Shown piece after piece: positions 53,516 to 62,171 of a DNA stretch of 64,000 bases. Source of the DNA: Bermanella marisrubri (GTDB lineage: Bacteria > Pseudomonadota > Gammaproteobacteria > Pseudomonadales > Oceanobacteraceae); assembly GCF_012295615.1 (NCBI RefSeq), contig NZ_CP051183.1, positions 124,001 through 188,000 of the forward strand, read 5' to 3'. Made by a program: the position numbers and the translations under genes. The first letter of the stretch is position 1. The number at the start of each line of letters is the position of its first letter. The notes beneath the pieces are model-generated. The model was given only the letters and a program-made list of their open reading frames with translations. It was not told the origin of the DNA and did not search any database.

Positions 53516-54694
53516 ATGAATATGGAAAAAAAGGGCAAGATCAAAGAACAATTGGCTCTTCATATTGTTGAATTGAATGAGATTATTAGAGATCTAAAAG
53601 GTTATCTGGATAACCGAGAAGTGCCTGCGAAGTTGAAAAGCCTTCTGGCGAGTTATGATAAAGATTATTTAGAATTTAGAAAGCAAATTGACGCAAAAGT
53701 AACCTTTGAAAATTTGCAGCCCAGAGCAAAAGCGATCTTGGATCGTATTTTCGCTATATCTATAGTACTGAGCGACTCATTTTATAGTGATGATGATGGT
53801 GTGCGCTTTGTATGCGATCAATTAAAAAATGGAGTTGAGCAGGCTAAGCTATTATTGTCAGACGGCGTTGTAACCTTTAATTATACAGGCTCGGACAAAG
53901 ATAAAGCTAATCTTTCACAGCTTAGAGCAAGACGAGAGCACTTGGCCAGTGATGATTCTAAAGATAAGAATCTGAAGTCTGACTATGATGTTCTACTAAA
54001 AGAGTTGGAGCTTGCTCAAGAAGTACACTCTAAGAAAGAAGCAGAGCTTCGCAGGAAACTGGAAGAAGTTGAACTAAAGCTTGATGGACTTTCAGACAAG
54101 ACAAGTCGGACTATTCAGGATGTAGATCAGCAATTCGTCGAAGCGGAAGAAAGCTTGAATCAAAAACAAGCTAGAGTCGACAGCCTGATAGAGACAATGT
54201 CTGAGACAATTGTCGCCGGTAATTACGAAGAAAGCGCAAGTGTTGAGAAGAAGTCAGCCGATTGGCTTAGAACGACCTCTTTAATATTTATGGTAGTTAT
54301 TGCGGTTGTCACTGCCTATTCCTTATATGAAACTACTTTAGACAGTTTCAAATGGGAAAACTCTATTTTTAGACTAGTTTTTATCGTATTGGTCTCCGTA
54401 CCTGCTGCATATCTTGCGCGAGAGTCAGATAAACACAGAAAACTGATGAATAAGTACTTACAAATTTCTTTGGATCTTAAAGCGATGGATCCGTTTATGT
54501 CCTCCTTGCCTATAGAAGAGCAGCATAGACTGAAATCTGAAGTTGCACTAAGAATATTTGGCACTAAAAGTAACGAAGTTGCAACGGATCAATACCCTAT
54601 TAGTGTACATGATATCCTCACTAAGCTAATTGAGCGAATTGACCTTAAGGCTAGCGCTAAAGAAGTTAAAGACTCAAACAGGCACGAGCACTGA
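53516..54694 (+). CDS. Unknown island protein: coiled coil plus two transmembrane helices
   Basis: 392 residues, not recognised as a named family. The N-terminal ~130 residues are helical and charged. About 145-215 form a strong coiled coil rich in E, K and L (LLKELELAQEVHSKKEAELR). Two transmembrane helices follow, near 252-270 (SLIFMVVIAVVTAYSLYE) and 283-300 (FRLVFIVLVSVPAAYLARES), with a very short loop. After the second come about 90 cytoplasmic residues with KLMNKYLQISLDLKAMDPFM and RLKSEVALRIFG. A cytoplasmic sensor or scaffold tethered to the membrane is plausible but inferred. The island lipoprotein gene follows after 43 bases, so the two probably form an operon. Confidence 0.8.
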   Translation: MNMEKKGKIKEQLALHIVELNEIIRDLKGYLDNREVPAKLKSLLASYDKDYLEFRKQIDAKVTFENLQPRAKAILDRIFAISIVLSDSFYSDDDGVRFVCDQLKNGVEQAKLLLSDGVVTFNYTGSDKDKANLSQLRARREHLASDDSKDKNLKSDYDVLLKELELAQEVHSKKEAELRRKLEEVELKLDGLSDKTSRTIQDVDQQFVEAEESLNQKQARVDSLIETMSETIVAGNYEESASVEKKSADWLRTTSLIFMVVIAVVTAYSLYETTLDSFKWENSIFRLVFIVLVSVPAAYLARESDKHRKLMNKYLQISLDLKAMDPFMSSLPIEEQHRLKSEVALRIFGTKSNEVATDQYPISVHDILTKLIERIDLKASAKEVKDSNRHEH

Positions 54695-54737
54695 AATTAG
54701 ATTCGACGAGTATGTACCAGTAAAAAGGACCTGCAGC

Positions 54738-55226
54738 ATGAAAGCTATTTTTCTCTCAATCCTCCTCATTTTTCTTTGCTCTTGCTCTGGGATAGCATCT
54801 ATATCTCAACCACCATCAGATGAAGAGATCAAAGAGGCTAGAAAACTAAATAGTCCTATTGCTTTGTCCGCAATTTTTGGTCAAAGAAACACAGCCAATG
54901 GTATAGAAGTGATGATTACTTACTCAAATATCAGCTCTAAGACAATGAAATATGTGACTTTTGAGGTTGTGGCTCTTAATGCTGTAAATGACGTTGTTGC
55001 TGGAGAGATACGCGGTAAAAAAGTAACTATACTAAAAGATACAGGCCCGATAGAAGCTAATGGCTGGTCTTTTCCTAAATGGAAGAACGCCATTTACCAC
55101 CGTAATGCAATTCAGCTGATAGTACAAAAAATCAGAGTAGAGTATATGGATGGCTCAATAGAGACTGTAGAGAAGCCCTTTAAGCTATCAAGCGCTGTGG
55201 GCCAGATTGAGGATAAAACTTACTGA
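54738..55226 (+). CDS. Unknown island lipoprotein
   Basis: 162 residues from ATG 54738, with AAGGA eight bases upstream; an upstream in-frame ATG at 54630 overlaps the previous gene and would hide the signal. The signal MKAIFLSILLIFLCSCSGIA has a lipobox LCSC, so it is lipidated at Cys18. The mature part is beta-rich (VMITYSNISSKTMKYVTFEVVALNAVND) with a pattern like small Ig-type periplasmic domains of the FxLYD sort, which I cannot confirm. The function is unknown. Confidence 0.75.
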   Translation: MKAIFLSILLIFLCSCSGIASISQPPSDEEIKEARKLNSPIALSAIFGQRNTANGIEVMITYSNISSKTMKYVTFEVVALNAVNDVVAGEIRGKKVTILKDTGPIEANGWSFPKWKNAIYHRNAIQLIVQKIRVEYMDGSIETVEKPFKLSSAVGQIEDKTY

Positions 55227-55260
55227 GCTAGCCACATAAACAAATGACTGTAAGCCAGAG

Positions 55261-55599
55261 CTAATGAGCTTTGGCTTTCTTGTTTAGGTACTTTAGACCT
55301 GCTTGATGCCTCTTAAACGCTTCGTCTTCATCTACATTAATGGATTCTAATAACTTAAGCTGAGCTCGGCTCTTGGTGAATAACAGAGCTATTATCTTCT
55401 CAATGCTCTCTTGAGAAACCCTTGTGTTGATCAATGAGTTGTTCTCTAACGAACGAGCGTAGTAAATCTCACCTGTATTAATCTTTGCTCCAAAGTAATC
55501 TATATAGTCTTTCCTAGCGCGGATGGCTTGGAAACCGACCTCTGTCCCAATTAGTCCCCTGTTAAGAAGGTCTAGGTATTCGCATTGATAAGAATTCAT
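55261..55599 (-). CDS. Unknown small island protein
   Basis: 112 residues from ATG 55599 (MNSYQCEYLDLLNRGLIGTE), preceded by GGGAAACGAG; a longer open frame to 55659 has no ribosome site and runs into the GGTACAC repeats. It is a helical, soluble protein with no signal and no recognised motif, and a basic C terminus (GLKYLNKKAKAH). It is convergent with the lipoprotein gene and lies close to the right attachment repeat, the position where an excisionase or cargo gene often sits. No function is assigned. Confidence 0.6.
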   Translation of the reverse strand: MNSYQCEYLDLLNRGLIGTEVGFQAIRARKDYIDYFGAKINTGEIYYARSLENNSLINTRVSQESIEKIIALLFTKSRAQLKLLESINVDEDEAFKRHQAGLKYLNKKAKAH

Positions 55600-55639
55600 G
55601 CTCGTTTCCCTAACGGTTTTACAGTCTTTAAGTTTAAAA

Positions 55640-55661
55640 TTGGTACACTTTTGGTACACTT
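55640..55661. repeat. Tandem TTGGTACACTT repeats near attR
   Basis: Two overlapping copies of TTGGTACACTT, 11 bases apart, lie about 70 bases inside the right attachment repeat. Short direct repeats in this position are typical arm-type sites of tyrosine integrases (general knowledge). Confidence 0.55.
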
Positions 55662-55731
55662 CGCGTTTAGGCGGTGTAACTCGACTCAGTAATCATGCGG
55701 GTTGTAGAGAAGGTGGTTCCCAGATTTCCGC

Positions 55732-55791
55732 TCCGCCTCCGGGCACCATCCGAATTCTTAAAAACCAGCTCAAGTAGCTGGTTTTTTTATG
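55732..55791 (+). repeat. Right attachment repeat (attR) of the mini-island
   Basis: Exact 60-bp copy of 52877-52936: the last 17 bases of the tRNA including CCA, the spacer and the terminator. There is no tRNA body upstream of it, so it is not a second tRNA gene. Confidence 0.92.
55760..55788 (+). terminator. Second copy of the tRNA-Phe terminator
   Basis: Identical hairpin and T-tract to 52905-52933, carried in the right attachment repeat. It would end transcripts leaving the island rightward and shield the cyclase gene. Confidence 0.85.
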
Positions 55792-55834
55792 CCTGAAATT
55801 AATACCGTAAAGCCCTCACGCACTTTACTGGTCT

Positions 55835-56974
55835 ATGCTTAAGCTATGGCTGTTGTGTATGGAGCATAGGGTGTTTTCAATTCGGCATAGTCCCGACTAT
55901 ATCCGGAAGTTCAATTCCGACTACAGCGTCGAGTCCCGTCTTGCCAGTTATGCGGCTTCAGTCGCTCTGATTCTATTTACTCTCTGGGATGCATCGGACT
56001 TGGGCTGGCAAAGCCAAGAGCTTTTATTGATATTGCTAGTGCGCTTCGTTCCCATGATTCCTATATTGATTCTGATGCAATGTTGGACGCGCAGTAATAA
56101 ACACTACCGCGTCGATATTTTAGTGACCTTAATGGGGATTGCGCTTTGTGTGCCTATTGTATTTTCTTACTGGATTTACCATTCGGTGGGTCAGTGGCTG
56201 GATTTTAACGCGCTGATGCTGGCTATCACTGCTGTATTTTTTCTTCCTAGTATTTTTTATCAGCAAAAATTAATTATCGGTTTGAGCGCCTTATTTGTTT
56301 ATCTGCTCTATTTGGTGCTTGTGAGTGCTAGTGCGGATGTTTTTATTCAGGCCGGACTGTATTTGGGATTAATTATTACAGTGGGTAGTCTCCATAGTGT
56401 GAGTTTTGACGCGCACCGTAAGGCTAATTATCAAAAAAATCTGTTTCTAAAGGATCTTGCTCACACTGATCAGTTAACCGGAGCCGAAAACCGCCACAAA
56501 TTTGAGGAGCGTTTCGAGCAGCTTATGAAAAGTGCTAGAGAGCAAGACACTGGATTAGGTATTGCTATCGTCGACATTGATTTCTTTAAGCGCTTTAACG
56601 ATTTTTATGGACATATGAAGGGGGATGATTGCCTTATTCGTGTTGCCAAAGCCTTCCTGCGGCTCAGAGAGCACGAACTGGACCGTTGTGTACGCTTTGG
56701 TGGTGAGGAGTTTATATTGATCAAATATGGCGTTTCCGCTAACCAAGTTCAGTGGTGGGCTCAAGCTATTGTGGAGCAGGTTCGTAGACTCAATATTGAT
56801 CATCAAGATTCGCCCATTGCGCAGTGTGTCACTGCCAGTGCTGGTGTGGTTTATTGGGATGGAAGTATTGGATTAACGCGAACACAATTGATGAAAACAG
56901 CGGATGATGCGTTATATCGAGCTAAAAACAATGGTCGAGATCGTGCTGAAGTAGAGGAGACGCATAAGCTCTGA
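55835..56974 (+). CDS. Membrane diguanylate cyclase
   Basis: 379 residues. Six or so transmembrane helices in the first ~200 residues make a membrane sensor domain of no named family that I recognise. The GGDEF domain follows a short linker (FLKDLAHTDQLTGAENRHKFEE): metal site IAIVDIDFFKRFND and active site VRFGGEEFILIKYG, so it should make c-di-GMP. I see no clear RxxD inhibitory site. ATG 55835 or 55859 could be the start; neither has a good ribosome site. It is convergent with rpoH across a shared terminator. Confidence 0.88.
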   Translation: MLKLWLLCMEHRVFSIRHSPDYIRKFNSDYSVESRLASYAASVALILFTLWDASDLGWQSQELLLILLVRFVPMIPILILMQCWTRSNKHYRVDILVTLMGIALCVPIVFSYWIYHSVGQWLDFNALMLAITAVFFLPSIFYQQKLIIGLSALFVYLLYLVLVSASADVFIQAGLYLGLIITVGSLHSVSFDAHRKANYQKNLFLKDLAHTDQLTGAENRHKFEERFEQLMKSAREQDTGLGIAIVDIDFFKRFNDFYGHMKGDDCLIRVAKAFLRLREHELDRCVRFGGEEFILIKYGVSANQVQWWAQAIVEQVRRLNIDHQDSPIAQCVTASAGVVYWDGSIGLTRTQLMKTADDALYRAKNNGRDRAEVEETHKL

Positions 56975-56980
56975 TGGCAT

Positions 56981-57005
56981 AAAAAAGCCAGCGAATGCTG
57001 GCTTT
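56981..57005. terminator. Bidirectional terminator between cyclase gene and rpoH
   Basis: AAAAAAGCCAGC-GAAT-GCTGGCTTT has a 9-bp stem with A-run and T-run on either side, between two converging genes. Confidence 0.88.
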
Positions 57006-57028
57006 ATGAACAAAGATCGAAGTTTTTA

Positions 57029-57895
57029 TCAGTGGGAAGCTTCAATCATGCCTTTGATTTTCTTCATGGCGTTTTTCTCAAGCTGGCGAATACGCTCAGC
57101 AGATACACCATATTCGTCAGCTAGTTCATGAAGCGTGGCTTTATGCTCTCCTAACCAACGACGCATCAAGATGTCTTTACTGCGATCATCTAGCTGCACT
57201 AACGCGTCTTGTAGGCGTGCTGTACTGTCTTGCTCATAGTTTTCATTCTCCACCGCGAGGGCTGGGTCAAAGCTATGGTCTTCTAGATAGTTAGCTGGCG
57301 CCTGATAAGCGCTATCTTCATCATCAGCAACTGGGCTATCGAATGTACTGTCATGGGAGCTCAAACGACCTTCCATTTCGTATACTTCTTTAGCACTCAC
57401 ACCTAGATCTTCAGCGATTTTGTGTGCTTCAGCTTCGTTCAACCAGCCATTCCGCTTTTTCGCGCTACGCAGATTGAAGAACAATTTGCGCTGAGCCTTT
57501 GTGGTGGCCACTTTCACAATGCGCCAGTTCTTGAGGATAAATTCGTGAATCTCTGCTTTGATCCAGTGAACAGCAAAGCTCACTAGACGAACGCCTACCT
57601 CAGGGTTGAAGCGTTTTACCGCTTTCATGAGGCCAACGTTACCTTCTTGAATGAGGTCAGATTGGTTCAAGCCATAACCGTTGTAGCTCTTGGCAATGTG
57701 AACTACAAAGCGCAGATGAGATAGAACAAGACGGCGCGCAGCTTCTAGGTCGCTTTCGTAATAAAGGCGATCAGCCAGTTCTCGCTCTTCTTCGGCGCTC
57801 AACACAGCAATGCCGCCGATCGCATTTAGGTAGCCATCGAGGTCACGACCGGGTGACAGGCTTGCGATGTTTTGGGCCATTAAGCTAGTGCTCAT
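57029..57895 (-). CDS. rpoH: Heat-shock sigma factor RpoH (sigma-32)
   Basis: 288 residues. Region 2 includes [41 protein letters not shown] and [16 protein letters not shown]; the RpoH-specific box QRKLFFNLR follows, and region 4 ends with [23 protein letters not shown]. It directs transcription of chaperone and protease genes. It is located downstream of ftsYEX in the order conserved across gammaproteobacteria. The 252-base upstream gap contains a perfect DnaA box. Confidence 0.98.
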   Translation of the reverse strand: MSTSLMAQNIASLSPGRDLDGYLNAIGGIAVLSAEEERELADRLYYESDLEAARRLVLSHLRFVVHIAKSYNGYGLNQSDLIQEGNVGLMKAVKRFNPEVGVRLVSFAVHWIKAEIHEFILKNWRIVKVATTKAQRKLFFNLRSAKKRNGWLNEAEAHKIAEDLGVSAKEVYEMEGRLSSHDSTFDSPVADDEDSAYQAPANYLEDHSFDPALAVENENYEQDSTARLQDALVQLDDRSKDILMRRWLGEHKATLHELADEYGVSAERIRQLEKNAMKKIKGMIEASH

Positions 57896-58029
57896 GTTGA
57901 TAATGCTCTCCTATTAAGAACAAGTTTTAATTCTGTTTGGTTATCCTGCAATACGCACAGGTGTTTGTAAACCGACAATGCTATTTTAGCACTCGTTAAT
58001 ATGAGCGCCAATTCCAGTAGAAGTTCCAT

Positions 58030-58038
58030 TGTGGATAA
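58030..58038 (-). promoter_or_regulatory. DnaA box upstream of rpoH
   Basis: TGTGGATAA, i.e. TTATCCACA on the minus strand, a perfect consensus DnaA box about 135 bases upstream of the rpoH ATG. It is flanked by the inverted pair GTTCCATT / AATGGAAC. In E. coli rpoH is repressed by DnaA through such boxes (established). A second perfect box lies inside ftsX at 58296-58304, in the other orientation. Confidence 0.5.
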
Positions 58039-58147
58039 CTTTGAAAATCAGTGTACACCAAATGGAACAATGCATCGCTTTTACCCGTGAGTATGCCTAC
58101 ATTGTACGCCCTGCAGTTGATGCCAGATCATGAAAGACAGGTTTTTC

Positions 58148-59128
58148 TTATTTGGGTTCAATCGTGCTTAAGTGGCGGGAAACCGCGAGCCAAGCCCCTA
58201 ACCAGCCTAATATGACGCCATCAAAGATGAGTAATAGACTGTCTTTTAGCCCTAGCGTTTTCAGTTGGAAGTCGCTGCCATACAGGCTAATTAAGTTATC
58301 CACAGGGCCTGACAGCCAATATAAGCCGATGCTAAGTAAAATCCACGCGATGATGCCACCGCCGAGGCCAAACCAAAGCCCGGTATAAAGGAATGGGCGA
58401 CGCACAAAGGCATCCGTCGCACCCACTAGTTTAACCACCAATATTTCATCGCGGCGGCTTTCTATTGAAAGGCGAATGGTATTACCGATGATGAGTAGCA
58501 CAGCCAGTCCTAACAGGGCGGCCAAGGCCCAGACTAGACGCTGACCTAATTCCATGAACTGATATAAGCGCTGAACCCAGATGACATCTAACGAGACGCT
58601 ATCCACATAGGCCATTTGTTGAATGCTTTGCTGCAGCGCTTCCAACGCTTCGGTATTTTGGCTATCTAAATTGGGCATCACGGTAATGACGCCCGGCAAT
58701 GGATTGTCGTCCAAGCCTAAGATCACATCGCTCAGACCAGTACTGGCACTGAACTGACTTAGGGCTTGCTCTGGGCTAATGTATTCCGCAGATCGAATCT
58801 CGGGTTTTTGTTCCAGTTCATTGACGATGTTATTGGCAAAACGCTCAAGAGTGCCCTTTTTCAGATACACACTCATTTGACTGGTTTGGTCCCAGCTACT
58901 GCTCAACTGCTTAAGATTCTCTAGGGATACATACAATGTCATGGGGAGCGACAGAGCAATGGCCAGTACTAGCCACGTCATAAAACTCGAGGCAGGACTT
59001 TTTAACAGTCGGGACAAGCTGTCTTTTGCCATCAGCTTGTGGTGCTGAATGTAGCTTTGCCACTGACTTTGTGCGGTGATTTTGCTTTGCTGATTGCTGA
59101 TTTTAGGCGCGGTTTTTTGTTCACTCAC
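58148..59128 (-). CDS. ftsX: Cell-division protein FtsX
   Basis: 326 residues from GTG 59128 ([14 protein letters not shown]), chosen because GGAGG lies six bases upstream and it overlaps the ftsE stop by 8 bases; an open frame to 59191 lies wholly within ftsE. Four transmembrane helices are present: one near residue 60 (FMTWLVLAIALSLPMTLYVS) and three in the C-terminal part. The large periplasmic loop between the first and second (SAEYISPEQALSQF) is where FtsX recruits the murein hydrolase activator EnvC. It is the permease-like partner of FtsE at the divisome. Confidence 0.95.
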   Translation of the reverse strand: MSEQKTAPKISNQQSKITAQSQWQSYIQHHKLMAKDSLSRLLKSPASSFMTWLVLAIALSLPMTLYVSLENLKQLSSSWDQTSQMSVYLKKGTLERFANNIVNELEQKPEIRSAEYISPEQALSQFSASTGLSDVILGLDDNPLPGVITVMPNLDSQNTEALEALQQSIQQMAYVDSVSLDVIWVQRLYQFMELGQRLVWALAALLGLAVLLIIGNTIRLSIESRRDEILVVKLVGATDAFVRRPFLYTGLWFGLGGGIIAWILLSIGLYWLSGPVDNLISLYGSDFQLKTLGLKDSLLLIFDGVILGWLGAWLAVSRHLSTIEPK

Positions 59129-59819
59129 GAGGGGCCTCCTCTTGAGTTTGCGGTGGACGCTCACCAATGATTTTGCCGTTTTCCAAGCCAATCACGCGAT
59201 AGGGCAGGCGACCAATAAGATTGAGATCGTGACTGGCAATCAGTACCGAAACGCCCACATCATTAAACTGTTCGAACAAGCTCATGATTTCTTTTGATAG
59301 TTTTGGGTCTAGGTTACCGGTTGGCTCATCTGCGAGAATTAAACTGGGTTTGTTCACCACCGCGCGAGCAATGCCCACACGTTGTTGTTCTCCACCACTT
59401 AACTCAATGGGATTTTGCTTTTCTTTGTCGAGTAAGCCCACTTTATCTAAAGCCGCGCGTACGCGACGTTCTAAGTCTCGACTGGAATAACCACTAATGC
59501 GCAGGGGTAGGGCGACGTTTTCAAAAACACTGCGGTCAAATAATAGCTGGTGGTTTTGAAAGACCACACCAATGCGGCGACGATGGAAGGGAATTTGTGA
59601 GGCCCGTAAACGGTTGAGGTTGACGCCATCGACGAGGATCTGCCCTTGAGTGGTTTTTTCCATGCGCATGATGAGCTTTAACAAGGTGCTTTTACCTGCA
59701 CCGGAATGGCCGGTCAAAAAGGCCATCTCCCCTTGTTCTACCTCAAAGTTGAGATCTAAAAGGGCTTGATGGCCACCGGGGTAGCTCATACTCACATGGT
59801 CAAAGCGAACATGGGCCAT
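59121..59819 (-). CDS. ftsE: Cell-division ATP-binding protein FtsE
   Basis: The 232-residue ABC ATPase has Walker [15 protein letters not shown]-loop VFQNHQLL, signature [14 protein letters not shown], Walker [13 protein letters not shown] and the switch region ASHDLNLI. With FtsX it transmits ATP hydrolysis into septal peptidoglycan splitting. It is the middle gene of ftsY-ftsE-ftsX, 9 bases after ftsY. Confidence 0.98.
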   Translation of the reverse strand: MAHVRFDHVSMSYPGGHQALLDLNFEVEQGEMAFLTGHSGAGKSTLLKLIMRMEKTTQGQILVDGVNLNRLRASQIPFHRRRIGVVFQNHQLLFDRSVFENVALPLRISGYSSRDLERRVRAALDKVGLLDKEKQNPIELSGGEQQRVGIARAVVNKPSLILADEPTGNLDPKLSKEIMSLFEQFNDVGVSVLIASHDLNLIGRLPYRVIGLENGKIIGERPPQTQEEAPRE

Positions 59820-59828
59820 AGTGTTTCC

Positions 59829-60908
59829 TTACTCGTCTTGGGCGAAGAGGGCTTCGATAAACTCTTCATGATTAAAAGGTCGTAGATCGTCGATTTGCTC
59901 GCCAACACCAATGAAGCGAACCGGCAATTGCAATTCTTTAGCGATGGCAAAGATCACACCGCCTTTTGCTGTACCGTCCAGCTTACTTAATGTCAGACTG
60001 CTTACGCCAACGGCTTCTTGGAAAATTTTGGCTTGGCTTAGCGCATTCTGACCGGTGCCAGCATCCAATACTAGCATCACCTCGTGAGGGGCTGTGTCGT
60101 CCAGCTTGCGCATAACGCGCACTACTTTTTCCAGTTCTTGCATGAGGTTGGCTTTGTTTTGCAAACGGCCGGCGGTATCGGCAATGACCACATCCACACC
60201 TTTGCTTTGTGCAGACTGAACCGCATCATAAATAACAGAAGCGCTATCGGCTCCTGTGTGCTGAGCCACAACTGGAACTTTGTTGCGCTCGCCCCAGGTT
60301 TGCAATTGCTCGACGGCGGCTGCACGGAATGTATCACCGGCGGCCAACATCACGCTTTTACCCTGGCTTTGGAAACGCTTGGCCATTTTACCAATGGTGG
60401 TGGTTTTACCTACGCCATTGACGCCCACCATGAGAATGACGAACGGCTTGTCGCTTTGTGGGATTTCCAAAGGCGCATGGCAAGGTTCAAGAATGTCTTT
60501 CAAATGCTGTTTAAGTGCTTCAAGTAAGGCTTCACTGTCTTTCAGCTCTTTGCGACTGGAACGTTCGGTTAAATCGTCAATGATGGCCTGTGTGGCGTTG
60601 ATACCGATATCCGCCATGAGCAGTTGAGTTTCGATGTCTTCTAATAGATCTTCATCAATCTCTTTTTTGCCCAGTAGCAAGTCGCCAAGCCCTTCGCTTA
60701 ATCCTGAACGCGTGCGGCTTAAGCCTGCTTTAATACGCGCAAAAAAACCTTTGCTGGACGTACTTTCCGTTTCTTCTGATGTGGTGGTCTCTTCCACTAC
60801 CGATTCTTGCGAAGGTTCGGCAACAACGTCGCTATTCTCTTTTAATGGCTCTTGAGATGGGCTGGTTTTGTCGTCAGCTTTCTTCTTGGATTTTCCCCAA
60901 CCGAACAT
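59829..60908 (-). CDS. ftsY: Signal recognition particle receptor FtsY
   Basis: 359 residues. The acidic, low-complexity A domain is short (residues 1-55, rich in E, S and T). The NG domain carries the SRP GTPase motifs GVNGVGKTTTIGKMAKRF, DTFRAAAVEQLQTWGER, DTAGRLQNK and TLSKLDGTAKGG. It docks ribosome-SRP complexes at the membrane. It is the first gene of the ftsYEX-rpoH series and divergent from the M16-like gene. Confidence 0.98.
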   Translation of the reverse strand: MFGWGKSKKKADDKTSPSQEPLKENSDVVAEPSQESVVEETTTSEETESTSSKGFFARIKAGLSRTRSGLSEGLGDLLLGKKEIDEDLLEDIETQLLMADIGINATQAIIDDLTERSSRKELKDSEALLEALKQHLKDILEPCHAPLEIPQSDKPFVILMVGVNGVGKTTTIGKMAKRFQSQGKSVMLAAGDTFRAAAVEQLQTWGERNKVPVVAQHTGADSASVIYDAVQSAQSKGVDVVIADTAGRLQNKANLMQELEKVVRVMRKLDDTAPHEVMLVLDAGTGQNALSQAKIFQEAVGVSSLTLSKLDGTAKGGVIFAIAKELQLPVRFIGVGEQIDDLRPFNHEEFIEALFAQDE

Positions 60909-61031
60909 GAGTTCACCTAGTACTAAAAAAACGGCTATGCTATCAGTATTCCAATAAAAATTCCGCTACATCCTTTAGGAAGCAGTATCGAAAGCGGTCA
61001 ATTTCACCCAATTAGAGCTAGGACAGGATTC

Positions 61032-62168
61032 ATGGCACAAGGGCTGAAACGTACCACCCTCAATAATATCTTAATCGCCGTTAGTATTTTGCTGATTGTA
61101 CTTTTAACCGCCACCGCCCCAAAAGAGTCGGAAGTGGCGCTGCCATCACCACCCAAGTTGGATATCAGTGTGTGGAATACGGATTCTGGCAGCAAGGTTT
61201 GGTTTAGTCCCATGTTTAGTGATCATGTACAGATTCAGCTTTGGTATGAAGCAGGGTTTGGCTTTGATGATGAGCGCAAGGGTATCAGTTATTTGTTAAG
61301 CCGAGCCTTGCAGGATGAGCTGCAACAAGCAGGCATTACCGCTCAGGTGCATCATACCAGTGACTATATTCAAGTAGCGGTGCAGCTGCCGGCTCAGCCA
61401 GAAAGATTAAACGCGCAACTGGCTCGCTTGAGTGAAATTCTTTATCGTCCAGATTTAGCGCAAGAAAAAATCCAGCAATACAAAGCGGTGACGTCGAAAG
61501 CCAGTGATGAGCTGTGGAAGCAGGCGTATCCTGAGCATCCGTATGCCGGTCCCGCCCAGGGTGATCAAACCAGTTTGGGGCTGATAACCCGTGCTGAATT
61601 GCAGCAATTTCAACGTCATTATCTGCATCCACAGCGTTTACATGCCAGCATCGCTGGCGATCTCGTATTACCCGCGGCACAAATCATTATGGAAAAACTA
61701 TTGCCAGACAGTCGCTATGCCGCAGCAGAGACCAATTTGTTGGTCAATCAAGAGTCATCGGTGATCAAGAAAGCGAATGTAGAGTTTCATAGGTTAGTAC
61801 CTGCGTTAACGGTTGAAGAGCAACTGGATTTACGCATGTTTGCCCATGTGCTTGGGCAAATGCCAGGTCAGAAAGTGCGTTTGTACATGGGAAAAAGCAA
61901 TGCCAGTTTATTGATTCAAAATCCAGTTTATCGCGATGAAGCCATGGAAGATTGGCTAGAAAGCGGTATTATGCCGCGGGAAAAGCGCAAGCTGGGTAAA
62001 ACCTTGTTTGAGCAGACCAGTACTGCGGCTCGTTTGGCGTATAATTTAGCCAAACACAATACCTTTGATCACACGGCTATGGCGTTCCAGCAAAGCTTTG
62101 ATCAACTGCAAGACTGGGATGAAAAGCGCTTTAAACGATTGACCGAAAAGTGGCTCACGAATCAATAA
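61032..62168 (+). CDS. Membrane-anchored M16-like protein lacking the catalytic motif
   Basis: 378 residues. An N-terminal transmembrane helix (NNILIAVSILLIVLLTATA) is followed by an M16 peptidase-fold domain: VWFSPMFSDHVQIQLWYEAGFGFDD. Where active M16 enzymes have HxxEH, this has GISYLLSRALQDEL with no histidine pair, so it cannot bind catalytic zinc. The second M16 half seems shortened. In pseudomonads two M16 genes sit between ftsY and rsmD, one active and one inactive; here only the inactive type is present. It may act as a chaperone-like partner, or its active partner may be elsewhere. Confidence 0.8.
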   Translation: MAQGLKRTTLNNILIAVSILLIVLLTATAPKESEVALPSPPKLDISVWNTDSGSKVWFSPMFSDHVQIQLWYEAGFGFDDERKGISYLLSRALQDELQQAGITAQVHHTSDYIQVAVQLPAQPERLNAQLARLSEILYRPDLAQEKIQQYKAVTSKASDELWKQAYPEHPYAGPAQGDQTSLGLITRAELQQFQRHYLHPQRLHASIAGDLVLPAAQIIMEKLLPDSRYAAAETNLLVNQESSVIKKANVEFHRLVPALTVEEQLDLRMFAHVLGQMPGQKVRLYMGKSNASLLIQNPVYRDEAMEDWLESGIMPREKRKLGKTLFEQTSTAARLAYNLAKHNTFDHTAMAFQQSFDQLQDWDEKRFKRLTEKWLTNQ

Positions 62169-62171
62169 ATT

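Larger units (their letters stand above)
52877..55731. mobile_element. tRNA-Phe-integrated mini-island
   Basis: A 2855-bp insertion between two 60-bp direct repeats, the left inside tRNA-Phe. Contents: a perfect 17-bp inverted repeat, a decayed serine-recombinase C-terminal end, three genes of unknown function (two +, one -), and a GGTACAC direct repeat near the right border. No intact integrase is present, so it is either a mobilisable unit using a recombinase elsewhere or a remnant after internal deletion. The base composition is visibly more AT-rich than the flanks. Confidence 0.85.

Noticed and set aside
55732-55810. Second tRNA-Phe gene
   Set aside because: Only the 3' 17 bases of the tRNA and the terminator are repeated; the D arm, anticodon arm and acceptor 5' strand are missing.
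58030-58304. DnaA boxes as a replication origin
   Set aside because: Only two boxes, no AT-rich unwinding region, and no dnaA, dnaN, gidA or parAB nearby.
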